From Salipiger sp. H15 (GTDB taxonomy: Bacteria > Pseudomonadota > Alphaproteobacteria > Rhodobacterales > Rhodobacteraceae), in assembly GCF_040409955.1 (NCBI RefSeq), contig NZ_CP123385.1, positions 496,001-560,000 of the forward strand: DNA of 64,000 bases, given 5' to 3'. The translations under genes and the position numbers were made by a program. The notes below the pieces were generated by a model. The model saw nothing but the letters and a program-made list of their open reading frames with translations. It was not told where the DNA came from and made no database searches. This document shows positions 53,371-62,541 of the stretch, one piece after another; position 1 is the stretch's first letter; the number at the start of each line of letters is the position of its first letter.

Positions 53371-55500
53371 TCAGAACAGGAACGTGTCCGCCGTGTCGAA
53401 ATCGCCGGTGCCGACGCGCGGCACCCACGAGACCTCGGTGGAAACGAAGGGCGGCACGATCTCGTCGCCGAGGCTGAAATTGCCCGCGCCATCGTTCACC
53501 AGAAGCCGCAGGCCCGAGGAAAAGATCAGCATGTCGAGATCGCCGTCGCCGTCGTAATCTTCCGGCGCGAGCACCCGGCCCACGATGTCCGGGTCATAGG
53601 AAACCTCCTCGAACCGGTCGCCCGCAGCGTCCCGCACAAGCTCGAAGGTCCGCAGCCCCGCCGGCACGCCGTAGTCCTCGTCGCTGAGGGAGGCCGTCAC
53701 CATCTCGACGTCGCCGTCGCCATCGAAATCCGCGGCGAGTTTCGTGCCCACGCCACCGTCGATCGTGCCGATCCGCACGCCGGCGCCATCCTCATGCCCA
53801 GTCCCGTCGTTCAGCACGGCATAGAGCGCGGAGTCCTCGCCCGCGAGGGAGTAGATCACGTCGAGATCCCCGTCTCCGTCGAGGTCGGCGACCTGCGGGT
53901 TCCCGGCGCCGCCCTCGCCGCCGCCGCGCCCGGCGGTTGTGACCATCTGGCCCGTGCCGTCATTGACCGTGATGGCAAGGCCGTTCCAGTCGGCGCCGGT
54001 GGTCACGACGGCATCCAGCAACTCGTCGCCGTTCATGTCCGCCAGCAGCGCCTCGTTCGGCGTGTAGCCGAGCACCGCGATGGGGGTTGCGGCCTGCAGC
54101 GAGAAGGCGTTGGCCCCGTCGTTCTCCAGCACGAAGAGCGCGCCGCCGAGGTAGCTTCCGGCGAGGTAGTCGATGTCGCCATCCGCGTCGATGTCGCCCG
54201 CGGCATGGGCGCGGAACAGGTCTGCCGGAGGCTCCCCGGCGTCGAGCTCCACGTCGCCGATCAGGATGTCGAAGACCTCGTCCGAACTCGCCGCGAGATC
54301 GAAGCCCATGGCCCCGTCGTTGAGGTAGACTTCCGTCGTGACGGTGAACCGGTAGGGCACCTGCGACGCGCCCGCCGGGATCGCCGGAAGCTCCGGTCCG
54401 GTGGTGAAGACCTTGAGGAAGTCGTTCAGCCCGTCGCCGTCGAGATCCGCGCTCAGGATCGAGGCCCCCGCCCGGATGGCGCCCCCCGCCGAATAGGTGA
54501 CGTCCGTGGTGATGCCGGTCACCACCTCGGTGAAGGCGCCGCTGCCATCATTGAGCGCGACCACCACGTCGTTGCCGTCCTCGTACCAGAGATCCGGCAA
54601 GGGCCCCGCGGGCGCATCGTCCCGCGCCTCGAAGTCGAGCCGGTCGAGGCGCAGCGGCTCGCCGCCGTCGCCCCGCCCCTCGAGCTCGATCACGTCGCCG
54701 GCCCGCAGGTCGAGCCCCGCGATGACATGCTGCGCGAGGCTGGCCTTGCTGGCGAGGGTGGAGCCCGTCACGTCGTCCCAGAGGAAGCGGTCGACTTCGA
54801 CGCCGTTCACCTTCACCCAGAGCTCCGAGACGCCGTCGCTCTCGTCGAAATAGCGGATCGTCAGGTCGAAATGGCCGGTCTGCTCCATGGTGAAGCTCGC
54901 GCGCGCGGTCCCTCCGCCGGACTGCTGCAGGACGTAGGAGGCCGAGGCGGCCCCGTTGCGCACCGCCTCGAAGCCGGAAACGAGCGTCAGGTCCTCCGCC
55001 TCGACGGCGAAGCTGCTGGCCGGGCCGGGGGCGCTGCCGGCGCTGACGTCGAGATAGTCGGTGCGCAGCGGCTCGCCGCCATCCGCCATGCCGCGAAGCT
55101 CGATGACGTCGCCGGGCGCCAGCGCCACACCCGTCACGACGTGCTCCGCCTTGGCGGCGGCGGTGACGATCTGGCTGCCGGTCGCGGAATCCCACGCGAA
55201 GGAGGAGACGACGCTGCCGTTCACGAGGATTTCCATGAAGGAAACGCCGTCGCTCTCGTCGAAATATCCCAGTGTCAGGTCATAATATCCCGCGGCGCCG
55301 GAAAATATGCCCCCGGCCTGCGAGGCCGGTGCAATGGCCTCGAGATACTGGCCTGCCGAAGGATGGGGGTTGCTCCTGACCTGGAATCCGCTGCCGATGG
55401 TGAGGCTTTCCGCCTCGGTCCGCCCCGTGCCGGAAATTTGGGCGATCGGGTTCAGATCGGGAAAGTCGAATATCGAGGCAATAGGATTTGAAGCAGGCAT
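53371..55500 (-). CDS. CBM-like/VCBS-repeat protein, copy 2
   Basis: The 709-residue paralogue of the downstream gene has the same order: short N-terminus (SIFDFPDLNPIA), two CBM-like modules (RTEAESLTIGSGF and FAVEAEDLTLVSGF) and a propeller with DLDGDGLNDF, DIDADGDIDY, DMNGDELLDA, DLDGDGDLDV, DFDGDGDVEM and DYDGDGDLDM. The fourth blade's loop and NFDSDPEAEI in copy 1 are degenerate in different places. Its start ATG follows GGGAGG at 5 bp, the same leader as copy 1, so the duplication included the ribosome site. It ends DTADTFLF, with no sorting or RTX motif. Confidence 0.83.
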   Translation of the reverse strand: MPASNPIASIFDFPDLNPIAQISGTGRTEAESLTIGSGFQVRSNPHPSAGQYLEAIAPASQAGGIFSGAAGYYDLTLGYFDESDGVSFMEILVNGSVVSSFAWDSATGSQIVTAAAKAEHVVTGVALAPGDVIELRGMADGGEPLRTDYLDVSAGSAPGPASSFAVEAEDLTLVSGFEAVRNGAASASYVLQQSGGGTARASFTMEQTGHFDLTIRYFDESDGVSELWVKVNGVEVDRFLWDDVTGSTLASKASLAQHVIAGLDLRAGDVIELEGRGDGGEPLRLDRLDFEARDDAPAGPLPDLWYEDGNDVVVALNDGSGAFTEVVTGITTDVTYSAGGAIRAGASILSADLDGDGLNDFLKVFTTGPELPAIPAGASQVPYRFTVTTEVYLNDGAMGFDLAASSDEVFDILIGDVELDAGEPPADLFRAHAAGDIDADGDIDYLAGSYLGGALFVLENDGANAFSLQAATPIAVLGYTPNEALLADMNGDELLDAVVTTGADWNGLAITVNDGTGQMVTTAGRGGGEGGAGNPQVADLDGDGDLDVIYSLAGEDSALYAVLNDGTGHEDGAGVRIGTIDGGVGTKLAADFDGDGDVEMVTASLSDEDYGVPAGLRTFELVRDAAGDRFEEVSYDPDIVGRVLAPEDYDGDGDLDMLIFSSGLRLLVNDGAGNFSLGDEIVPPFVSTEVSWVPRVGTGDFDTADTFLF

Positions 55501-55713
55501 TGAAGCCTCCCGAATGAAATGGATCGACTCAAATCTGCTGAACAAATATGCAAAGAGACTGTCGCATCGGGAGAATGACGTCAATGCGCGTCTACCCCGA
55601 AGCGAATATACCCATACCGGGAAGGGTCTCCCCTTCCGCGGTTCCCGGGGTCAGCAATCCAACGCCGGCGCCCCTCCCTTGACGGGCGAAAGGGGCATGA
55701 ACCGCCCGAAAGG

Positions 55714-57036
55714 TCAGGCGGTTTCCGCCTCCGGTGCAGGCGCCCCGCGCTGCAGCACGGCGGCGAAGAAGCCGTCGGTATCATGGCGCGCGGGCGTCAG
55801 GGAAAGATGCTCGCCATGGGCCGAGCCGGTCATCTGCGGCGCGGTCTCGCGCAGCGGCACGACGCGGAAGTCCGGGTGCGCCGCGAGGAAGGCGGTCACC
55901 TGCTCCTCGTTCTCTTCGGGCAGCATCGAGCAGGTCGCGTAGACCAGCCGGCCACCGGGTTTCACCAGCCGGGCCGCGCTGGCGAGGATCCGGGCCTGGA
56001 GCGCCACGAGGTTGTCGAGGCCCTTCTCCTCGGGCGCGCGCCAGCGGGCGTCGGGATTGCGCCGCCAGGTGCCGGTGCCGCTGCAGGGCGCATCGACGAG
56101 GACGCGATCGAAACCGCCCTTGTGGCGCTTGACCCAGCGGTCGGTCTCGCTGGCCAGCAGGCGCGTCTCGGCATTGTGCACCCCGGCCTTGCGGAAGCGT
56201 TCGGCGGAGCGCTTCAGCCGGCCTTCGTTGACGTCGCAGGCGATGATGCGGCCCTTGTTGTTCATCTGCGCGGCGATGGCGAGGGTCTTGCCGCCGGCAC
56301 CGGCGCAGAAGTCGACCACGCGATCGCCCGGGCGGGCATCGACCAGCATGGCGACAAGCTGCGAGCCCTCGTCCTGGATCTCGATCTCGCCGCTCTTCAG
56401 CGGATCGAGGCGCGCGAGCGAGAGGCGCTCCCTCACGCGGATCCCGTGGGGCGCCAGCGTCGACATCTCCGCCGGGATCCCGAGCGCCTTCAGCTCGAGC
56501 AGCATGGCCTCGCGCGTCGCCTTGATCGTGTTGACCCGCAGATCGAGGGTCGGCGGCGTCAGCAGCGCCGCCATCTCGGCCCCGAAGGCCTCGCCGAAAC
56601 GCCGCCGCAGCGGACCGGCCGCCCAGTCGGGGCATTCGAGGCGCACCTCCTCGGGCATGGCGGGATGCACCATCGTGCAGCCCCGCAGCTTGTTCAGCAG
56701 CGAGGCCTCGGCGTCCGTCAGGGCGGCGGGCGCGAACTTGCCGCCGCTGAACAGCCGTTTGACCTGGTCGGGCGTGCGGCCCTCCGCCAGCATGAGCCAG
56801 GCCAGCAGCCGGTTGCGGGGCGTGTCGCCGCGCCCGAACCTGTCCAGCCACCAGCCAAGCCGCGCGCGATGGCGAAGAAGCTCTTGGAGCATCTCGAGGA
56901 TGGCGCCCCGGTCCCTGTCGTCCAACTTCCGCCGGGCGCGGAGCCAGGCAGAGATGACGGCATCCGCGGGGCGCGCGACGCTGTCGACTTCCCCCATGAG
57001 ATCGAGGGCGGCTTGCAGGCGGGCAGATGGGGTCAT
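55714..57036 (-). CDS. rsmB: RsmB/NOP-family rRNA cytosine-5 methyltransferase
   Basis: The 440-residue protein has an N-terminal NusB-like helical part and a SAM-dependent domain with VVDFCAGAGGKTLAIAAQM, DAPCSGTGTWRRNPD (motif IV cysteine) and YATCSMLPEENE (motif VI catalytic cysteine). RsmB methylates C967 of 16S rRNA. The ATG at 57036 is preferred over a TTG seven codons upstream. The copy is intact and stands alone between the VCBS pair and the pseudogene region. Confidence 0.9.
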   Translation of the reverse strand: MTPSARLQAALDLMGEVDSVARPADAVISAWLRARRKLDDRDRGAILEMLQELLRHRARLGWWLDRFGRGDTPRNRLLAWLMLAEGRTPDQVKRLFSGGKFAPAALTDAEASLLNKLRGCTMVHPAMPEEVRLECPDWAAGPLRRRFGEAFGAEMAALLTPPTLDLRVNTIKATREAMLLELKALGIPAEMSTLAPHGIRVRERLSLARLDPLKSGEIEIQDEGSQLVAMLVDARPGDRVVDFCAGAGGKTLAIAAQMNNKGRIIACDVNEGRLKRSAERFRKAGVHNAETRLLASETDRWVKRHKGGFDRVLVDAPCSGTGTWRRNPDARWRAPEEKGLDNLVALQARILASAARLVKPGGRLVYATCSMLPEENEEQVTAFLAAHPDFRVVPLRETAPQMTGSAHGEHLSLTPARHDTDGFFAAVLQRGAPAPEAETA

Positions 57037-57116
57037 GGTCAGGCGATCAGATGGCAAAAGCTAAGGGAAAGGCGAGTGAGGTGCTTCCGGGACCGGCGGA
57101 TCGGTCACCTGCGGCC

Positions 57117-57940
57117 CTACGGCGATGCCGGCCTGTTTACTGGGCGCACCCGCTCTTGGAAACCGGCATTTTTTGCATCGGCGGAAAGGTTGGGCGCAGT
57201 ACGCGGGCTTCCGGGCGGGGGCGGTGTCCGCGCGATGGCGATCGCGCCAGTCGGAGTGTGCGCAGATGCGACGGAGAAGATGTTCGACAGGGTATGCATG
57301 TCGGAAATGTGGAGTTGGCGGCTAGGCCCCCCGCGAAGCGCGGCGCCATGTCGGGGGCGAAGACCGGCCGGATCCGTCCCTGCGCGGGTCCGAGGCTCGC
57401 ACAGATGTCGCTCGCCTGCATCAGGTGATAGGCCCTGAAAATATGCCTGCAACTCCGCGGCGAAGAGCGCCACGTCGGGCCCATTCGACTGCCTTCGTGC
57501 GAAAACCAGCAGCGCCGTGCCGAACGCCGCGTCGCAAAGCGCGTAGGCATCTGCGGCGACGCAGATCTCGTGGATCGGCACCTTCCTCCCTGCGGGAAGC
57601 AACGTCCCCGACCTGCGACAGGGTTCCGGCGTCGCGGGTAACCCAGCCGACGGTGTCAAAGCTCGGCGCGAAGGGGGTGACGCCTTCGAGGAAAATGGCC
57701 CCGTGGCTCGGCCGTATCGCGAAGACTCTGCAGGAGGCCTCCGGCATGCGCTACGAGCCGCCTGTGTCTGTGCCGAGGGCAAAATCCGCGAGCCTCGCCG
57801 CGACGGCCGCGGCCGATCCGCTCGAGGCGCCTCCGGGCAGGCACAAGGGCGCGGCGGTGTTCAGCGGCGTGTCGCAATGCACGTTGCGCCGATCGAGGCT
57901 GAAGGCCAGCTTGTCGGTGACCAAGACGCAGCCGCAGCCC
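57117..57940 (-). pseudogene. Amidase-signature hydrolase remnant
   Basis: Minus-strand reading gives VTDKLAFSLDRRNVH, then PGGASSGSAAAVAARLADFALGTDTGGS followed by a stop. It continues with SCRVFAIRPSHGAIFLEGVTPFAPSFDTVGW and then shifts frame through VPIHEICVAADAYAL to QASDICASLGPAQGRIRPVFAPDMAPRFAGGL. These pieces match an AtzE/GatA-like amidase, with the Ser-cisSer site preserved. The first about 100 codons with the catalytic lysine are absent, and there is one stop and at least two frameshifts. It follows the isochorismatase remnant without a gap. Confidence 0.75.
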
Positions 57941-58476
57941 TAGCCGAGGGAATTCGCGTCGGTCAGCGTGTGCCGCACGCATTGATCGGTGTTCACCCCG
58001 GCTATGAGCACGGTCCGCGTCTCGAGGTTGCGCTGGACGGAATCGAGCGGCGTGTCCCAGAAGCCGCTGATCGGTGCCCGATCCGGTGGGCTTCTAGAGG
58101 TGGATCAGCTTCGGCGGCAGGGTCGCGGCTCCGGGCGCACGCCCCAGATCACCCAGATCACCGGCACGCCCAAGGCACGCAGATCGCGTAGCAGGTCCTG
58201 CAGCGGCGCAATCGGCGCGCGGTCGGGCTCGACGTCGCCGCCGATGTGATCGACCCGGCCGCCCTTGGCACAGAATTTATTCTGCATGTCGATGACCACG
58301 ATCGCGGTCCGGTTGAGGCCGCACACCACCGGCTGCGGCTGGGTAGAGATGTGGACGCGTCGCCGTGAGGGCACGCACACGAACATGTCGATCTCGGCGG
58401 GCGGGGCGGTCCAGTGACAGGTCTGTCCGATCCCGAGAATTCCGGCCACGGGCTGGGCCCAGGCGTCGTCCTTCAT
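57941..58476 (-). pseudogene. Isochorismatase-family cysteine hydrolase remnant
   Basis: The start MKDDAWAQPVAGILG with GGGAG 8 bp upstream looks normal and continues MFVCVPSRRRVHIST, TAIVVIDMQNKFCAKGGRVDHIGGD and VPVIWVIWG, the biuret-amidohydrolase-like branch. The frame then breaks. Later pieces are PPKLIHL followed by a stop, ISGFWDTPLDSVQRNL, and AGVNTDQCVRHTLTDANSLG followed by TAG at 57943-57941. The catalytic Cys (TDQCV) is preserved but lies out of frame. A deletion of about 40 codons is also evident. It is divergent from the decayed BMP transporter. Confidence 0.78.
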
Positions 58477-58671
58477 CGAGGAAATCTCCCTTTCGACGGT
58501 GTGGCGCGCCTCCGCGCCCCGCGCCCCTCCCTGCCCATTCCCCGGCCGCCCCGCCCACGCGTTCCTTCGGGCACGGCCCGATCCGGGTTTCGCTCGGGTC
58601 ATCCCGCGCGGCCGACGCAGGAACGATCGGCGCCGGAGGGTCCAACGGAAGGTCTTCGAAAGGGAAACAAG

Positions 58672-59165
58672 ATGTTGAAGCGACGACACTTCATCGCCAT
58701 GGCCGCCGTCTCGGCGTCCCTGCTCTCCTCGACCACGGCCGTCGCGGCGGGGGTGCACAGGGTCGAGATCCTCATGCCCGGCTACAGGGCGGACAAAAGC
58801 TGGGTGGACTCCGGCCACGACGGGCTCGTCGCGGCGCAGGAGAAATACGGCGACATCCCCGAGGTGCAGATGATCGAGAACATGAACTCCGCCGACATGG
58901 AGCAGGCGCGGACCCAACTCGCCATGGCGAACGAGCTGGTGACCGGCGTCGGCGGCCAGCTGCACTACGCCATCGACCAATTCCAGGGCGGCAGCTGGGA
59001 GGTGGGAAGTGGGAAGTCGGAAGTGGGCGACAAAGCCTTCGGCCTAGCCTAGGGCAAGAACGTCTCGGACATGATCGTCCGCGAGAGCAACCCCGCGATG
59101 AAGGCCGAGCTCGAGGTGATCACGACGAAGATCCCCGCAGCGAAATCACCACACTGGAAGGCTGA
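58672..59165 (+). pseudogene. BMP-family substrate-binding protein remnant
   Basis: The frame starts with an export signal (MLKRRHFIAMAAVSASLLSS) and continues DKSWVDSGHDGLVAAQEKYGD and IENMNSADMEQARTQLAMANELVTGVGGQ, the N-terminal half of a BmpA/Med-type binding protein. It then jumps to FQGGSWEVGSG, the C-terminal region, and a stop interrupts FGLA-GKNVSDMIV. About 150 codons in the middle are missing. Such proteins serve nucleoside or ureide importers. Confidence 0.78.
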
Positions 59166-59201
59166 GACAGGGCGGCGGGACCTCTTCTTCCGCCGTCCGC
59201 A

Positions 59202-60246
59202 GATGCCGCGCCGCTCTTCGAGATGCGCGGCATCACCAAAACATTCGAGGACCTCACCGCCCTCACGGGCATCGACCCCCTGCAAGCTGATCTTCGGCGT
59301 CCACAGGCCCAGCGAGGGCACGATGTCCTTCCTCGGCGCGGCCCATGCGCCCGCCGGGCCGCGTGACGCGCTCGGGGTCGAAATCGTCAAGGCGCTGATG
59401 CGCCGCTCGAGACCTGCCGCCGCTTGGCCGAGGAAGGCTGCGGCGTCGTGACGGTTAGACACAATCTCGCCGAGATCCGCTCGGCCGCCGTCCGCGTGCC
59501 GGTGATCCGCGCCGGCGGGCTCAGCTGCCGCGACCCGAGCGGCGCCCTGCGGCTCGACAGCGCCTTCTTCACCGTGAGCGCCGGCGCGGTCGTCGGCATC
59601 GCGGGTGCCGACGACCGCACCGGCCAGACCGAGCTCAGCAACATCCTCGCCGGCGTGCTGCGCCCCTCGCAGGGGCGCAGGTTCGCGAGCGATGCCGACA
59701 TGACCCATGCCACCGCGCGCGGCGACGGCCTGCGGTGTCGGGATCGTGCCCGAATACGCACATAGTGGCGATCGCCGACGGCATGAAGATCTCGGACAAC
59801 ATCGTGAAAAACCGGCTGCGCGACTACGGGCGCATCGGCCTGCTCGACCGGAGGCGGACGCGGGCGGATGCGGGCGCGCTCATGCAGCGCTTCGAGGTCC
59901 GCGCCGCGGGGTCCGAGTGCCCGATCGGCGGGCTCTCGGGCGGCAACCGGCAGAAGGCGGTGCCGGCGCGCGGGCTGACGACGCCGGGCCTCAGCTTCCT
60001 TCTTGCGGCGCAGCCGACGCGCGGGCGCGACGTCGGCGCGGTGAACGCCGTCTGCAGGCTGACACGCGAGGCCTGCGAGGCTGGCGTCGGCGTGCTGCTG
60101 AACTCGTCGGAGCTCGACGGGGTGCTGGCGGCCTCGGACCGCATCCGGGTGATCTACCGGTGCAGGATCGTGGCGCAACGCTCCGCGCATGAAACCCCGC
60201 GCGAGGAGATCGGGGCACTGATGGCGGGACAGGCGGCGGGACGGCG
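59202..60246 (+). pseudogene. BMP-type ABC transporter ATPase remnant
   Basis: Fragments in changing frames match a double-domain sugar/nucleoside ATPase (YufO type). DAAPLFEMRGITKTFEDLTAL is the first domain start, then LIFGVHRPSEG with most of the domain and its Walker A lost. The linker LAEEGCGVV with VRHNLAEIRS comes next, then the second domain with VVGIAGADDRTGQTELSNILAGVL, IGGLSGGNRQKAV, TPGLSFLLAAQPTRGRDVG and IGALMAGQA. Several stops and frameshifts make it non-functional. Confidence 0.78.
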
Positions 60247-60267
60247 ACGGGTCGGTCCTTCCGGGAG

Positions 60268-60950
60268 GTGCCGCGCGCGATACAGGTGCTCTCCGTCCTC
60301 GCAACCTTCGCGATCGGACTGCTGCTGATCCCCGGCATCGGGGCCACGCTGTCGCAATTGGTCAACGCTTTCGTGCAGGGCGCCTTCGGCTTGCCCTGCG
60401 CGATCTCGTTCCCGATCAATCGTGCGGTGATTTTCGCGCCGGTGGGCCTCGGCTTCATCATCGCCGCGCGGGCCGGGCTGAGCAATGCCGACCGCCCGCC
60501 TCGTGGTCGCGGCCCGGGGCAGCTTCGCCGGCGTGCTCAAGGTGCGCGCGGGCACCAACGGGGTGATCTCGACGCTGTTCCTCTCGTTCATCGCGATCTG
60601 GATGGTCTACTGGTCGGTGTGGTCGGCCGACCTGCTGCGCCAGCCGATGAACCTCGGCCGCGACGCTGCCGGAATCCCTGTCCATCCCTCTCGATCCCGC
60701 AGATCCCCCTGCTCACCGGCTCGACCCTCGGTTGCCGGCTGCGGCTGGTGGGCGAGAACGCGACAGCCGCGCTGCGCGCCGGAGTGCCGCTGGACCGCGT
60801 CATCGTGCTGGCCCTCGCCATCGTCGGCGCCTTCGGAGGGCTTGCCGTGTCGCTGATCCTGCAGGGCGAGCATTGCGCACTGAAGGCAGGCTTTTGGTCG
60901 AACTACGGCTTCGACGGGCTGGTCGTGGGCCTGCTGGCGCGCGGCCGGGT
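60268..60950 (+). pseudogene. BMP-type ABC transporter permease remnant
   Basis: Pieces in three frames match a permease of the same transporter class: LATFAIGLLLIPGIGATLSQLVNAFVQGAFG and NRAVIFAPVGLGFIIAARAGLSN, then GVLKVRAGTNGVISTLFLSFIAIWMVYWSVWS, then LALAIVGAFGGLAVSLILQGEHCALKAGFWSNYGFDGLVVGLLARG. Roughly the middle third and the end are missing. No remnant of the second permease gene was seen from 60951 to 61123. Confidence 0.75.
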
Positions 60951-61123
60951 GTCGGGCTCGCCGGGTGCCAGCGAGCGCCCACCGCCCTCGCGAGACCCTG
61001 ATAGCGGGCCCGACCGCGCGCGCCTTGCCGCAATCCCGGACAGGTCATGCCGACCAAAGTCCATGGTCGGACCGGGCGAGGATCGGCTATCCTTGCAGCC
61101 ACCCCGAGGGAGGAGACAACGAC

Positions 61124-61429
61124 ATGTGCCAACTATTTGCCGGGCAGGATCCCACCCGTTATTCCTCGACCACCCGCCGGCTGCGCCTCAACGGCCAGAG
61201 CACCAGCATCCGGCTCGAGAATGCCTTCTGGGACATCCTCGACCAGATCGCCGAGGCCGACGGCGTCTCGACCCCTGCCTTCATCTCGCGGCTGCACTCC
61301 GAGGTGCTCGAGACCCGCGGCGAGCCGACCAACTTCACCTCGCTGCTGCGCACCGCCTGCCTGGTCTTCGCCGGCCAGTCGAGTGCCACCGCGCACCAGG
61401 GTGACAGCCTGGCCCTGGCCGCGGAATAG
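61124..61429 (+). CDS. Ribbon-helix-helix domain protein
   Basis: The 101-residue protein starts MCQLFAGQDPTRYSSTTRRLRLNG and contains TSIRLENAFWDILDQIAEADGVSTPAFISRLHSEV, the RHH_4-type beta-helix-helix fold. NFTSLLRTACLVF ends the core. Stand-alone versions are common in Rhodobacteraceae and probably bind DNA as dimers. A strong GGGAGGAG site precedes the ATG. It is the first intact gene after the pseudogene block. Confidence 0.82.
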   Translation: MCQLFAGQDPTRYSSTTRRLRLNGQSTSIRLENAFWDILDQIAEADGVSTPAFISRLHSEVLETRGEPTNFTSLLRTACLVFAGQSSATAHQGDSLALAAE

Positions 61430-61465
61430 ACCGCCGCGACCCGTGACCGATCAAAATTTGTGCGC

Positions 61466-61483
61466 GTAGTAGACGACTACTAC
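61466..61483. promoter_or_regulatory. Inverted repeat GTAGTAG-4-CTACTAC
   Basis: A perfect 7-bp inverted repeat with a 4-nt centre lies 58 bp upstream of the glyoxalase-like gene and 36 bp after the ribbon-helix-helix gene. It may be the operator for the downstream operon, bound perhaps by the upstream RHH protein. Confidence 0.45.
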
Positions 61484-61541
61484 CTGCACCCGCCGCGCCG
61501 CTGACACTCTTTCCCGGAGACTCATCATCCGGGAGGACCCC

Positions 61542-61937
61542 TTGGCAAAGGCCATTCACAGCATGATCCGCGTGCTCGACGAGGCACGCTCGGTCGATTT
61601 CTACCGCCGCGCCTTCGCCCTCGAGGTCGCCGACAGGCTGGATTTCGACGATTTCACGCTGATCTATCTCAGCAATTCCGAAACCGGTTTCGAGCTCGAG
61701 CTGACCGTGAACAAGGGCCGCAGCGAGCCCTACGCGCTGGGGGACGGCTACGGCCACCTGGCCGTCTCGGTTGCCGATCTCGACGCCGAACACGCCCGCT
61801 TCGAGGCCGAGGGCCTTGCCCCGCGCAAGCTCGTGGAATTCGCGCCGTCCGGCACCCGGATCGCGCGCTTCTTCTTCGTCGCCGATCCCGACGGCTACCA
61901 GATCGAGGTCCTCGAACGGAGCGGCCGCTTTGCCTGA
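61542..61937 (+). CDS. Glyoxalase I-like VOC protein
   Basis: The 131-residue protein starts at TTG (GGGAGGA upstream). It has the VOC pattern IHSMIRVLDEARSVDFYRRAF, FELELTVNKG, YGHLAVSV and DPDGYQIEVLER. The usual glyoxalase I metal ligands are present: His in IHSMIRV, Glu in FELELT, His in YGHLAVSV and Glu in QIEVLE. It probably converts methylglyoxal-glutathione to lactoylglutathione. It lies 63 bp upstream of the oxidoreductase subunits, so may be in the same transcript. Confidence 0.85.
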   Translation: MAKAIHSMIRVLDEARSVDFYRRAFALEVADRLDFDDFTLIYLSNSETGFELELTVNKGRSEPYALGDGYGHLAVSVADLDAEHARFEAEGLAPRKLVEFAPSGTRIARFFFVADPDGYQIEVLERSGRFA

Positions 61938-62000
61938 ACGACACTGACCGGCGCGGCGTGCAGAGGAGACATGCCGCGCCCCAACTGGGAGGAGACCCAA

Positions 62001-62525
62001 ATGATCACAACAGCAAGCCCACGAGGACTGTCTCGGCGCCAGCTCCTGTCCCGGGCCAGCGCGGCCGGGGCGTCCTTCGTCGTCGGAGCCGGCTTCATGG
62101 CAGCCCCGAACGCTGCCTGGGCAATCGAGACCGCGAACCTCGACGCGCGGGTCTTCGCGACGCTCGTGCAGATGGCGCGCGACATCTACCCCCACGACCG
62201 CATCCCCGACGAGAACTACGTGATCGCCGTGAAGGGCTACGACACGCCCGAGGCGGCCCCCGGCATCGCCGCCGGGATCGCGCTGCTCGACGCCGCCGCG
62301 GGCGGCCGGGGCTTTGCCAGCTACCTCGACACCGGCTGGGAGCGCGACCGCGTCGACATCCTGCGCGGCATGGAGGAGAGCGCCTTCTTCCAGCAGGTGC
62401 GCGGCGGGCTGGTCACCGGCCTCTACAACCAGAAGGCCGTCTGGCCGCTCTTCGGCTACGAGGGCGAAAGCTACTCGAAGGGCGGCTACATCGAGCGCGG
62501 CTTCGACGACATCGCGTGGCTCTGA
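62001..62525 (+). CDS. Small subunit of a GMC oxidoreductase, Tat-exported (gluconate 2-dehydrogenase subunit 3-like)
   Basis: The 174-residue protein has an SRRQLLSRASAAGASFVVGAG twin-arginine-like signal region, cut here into SRRQLL and ASAAGASFVVGAG, with cleavage after AWA near residue 37. The body, with LVQMARDIYPHDRIPDENYVI and GLYNQKAVWPLFGYEG, matches the gamma subunit of membrane-bound dehydrogenases that escort the flavoprotein through Tat. It is followed 16 bp later by the flavoprotein. The start with GGGAGGAG upstream is chosen over one ten codons earlier. Confidence 0.83.
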   Translation: MITTASPRGLSRRQLLSRASAAGASFVVGAGFMAAPNAAWAIETANLDARVFATLVQMARDIYPHDRIPDENYVIAVKGYDTPEAAPGIAAGIALLDAAAGGRGFASYLDTGWERDRVDILRGMEESAFFQQVRGGLVTGLYNQKAVWPLFGYEGESYSKGGYIERGFDDIAWL

Positions 62526-62541
62526 AGGGGGAGGAACGATC

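Noticed and set aside
53296..55491. A 731-codon plus-strand frame opposite the second VCBS gene
   Set aside because: It is antisense to a gene with clear repeated domains and has the composition of a shadow frame.
57656..58191. Several 100- to 170-codon frames in the pseudogene block
   Set aside because: They are chance frames through decayed isochorismatase and amidase sequence. Fragments of the true proteins are found by following frame changes on the minus strand.
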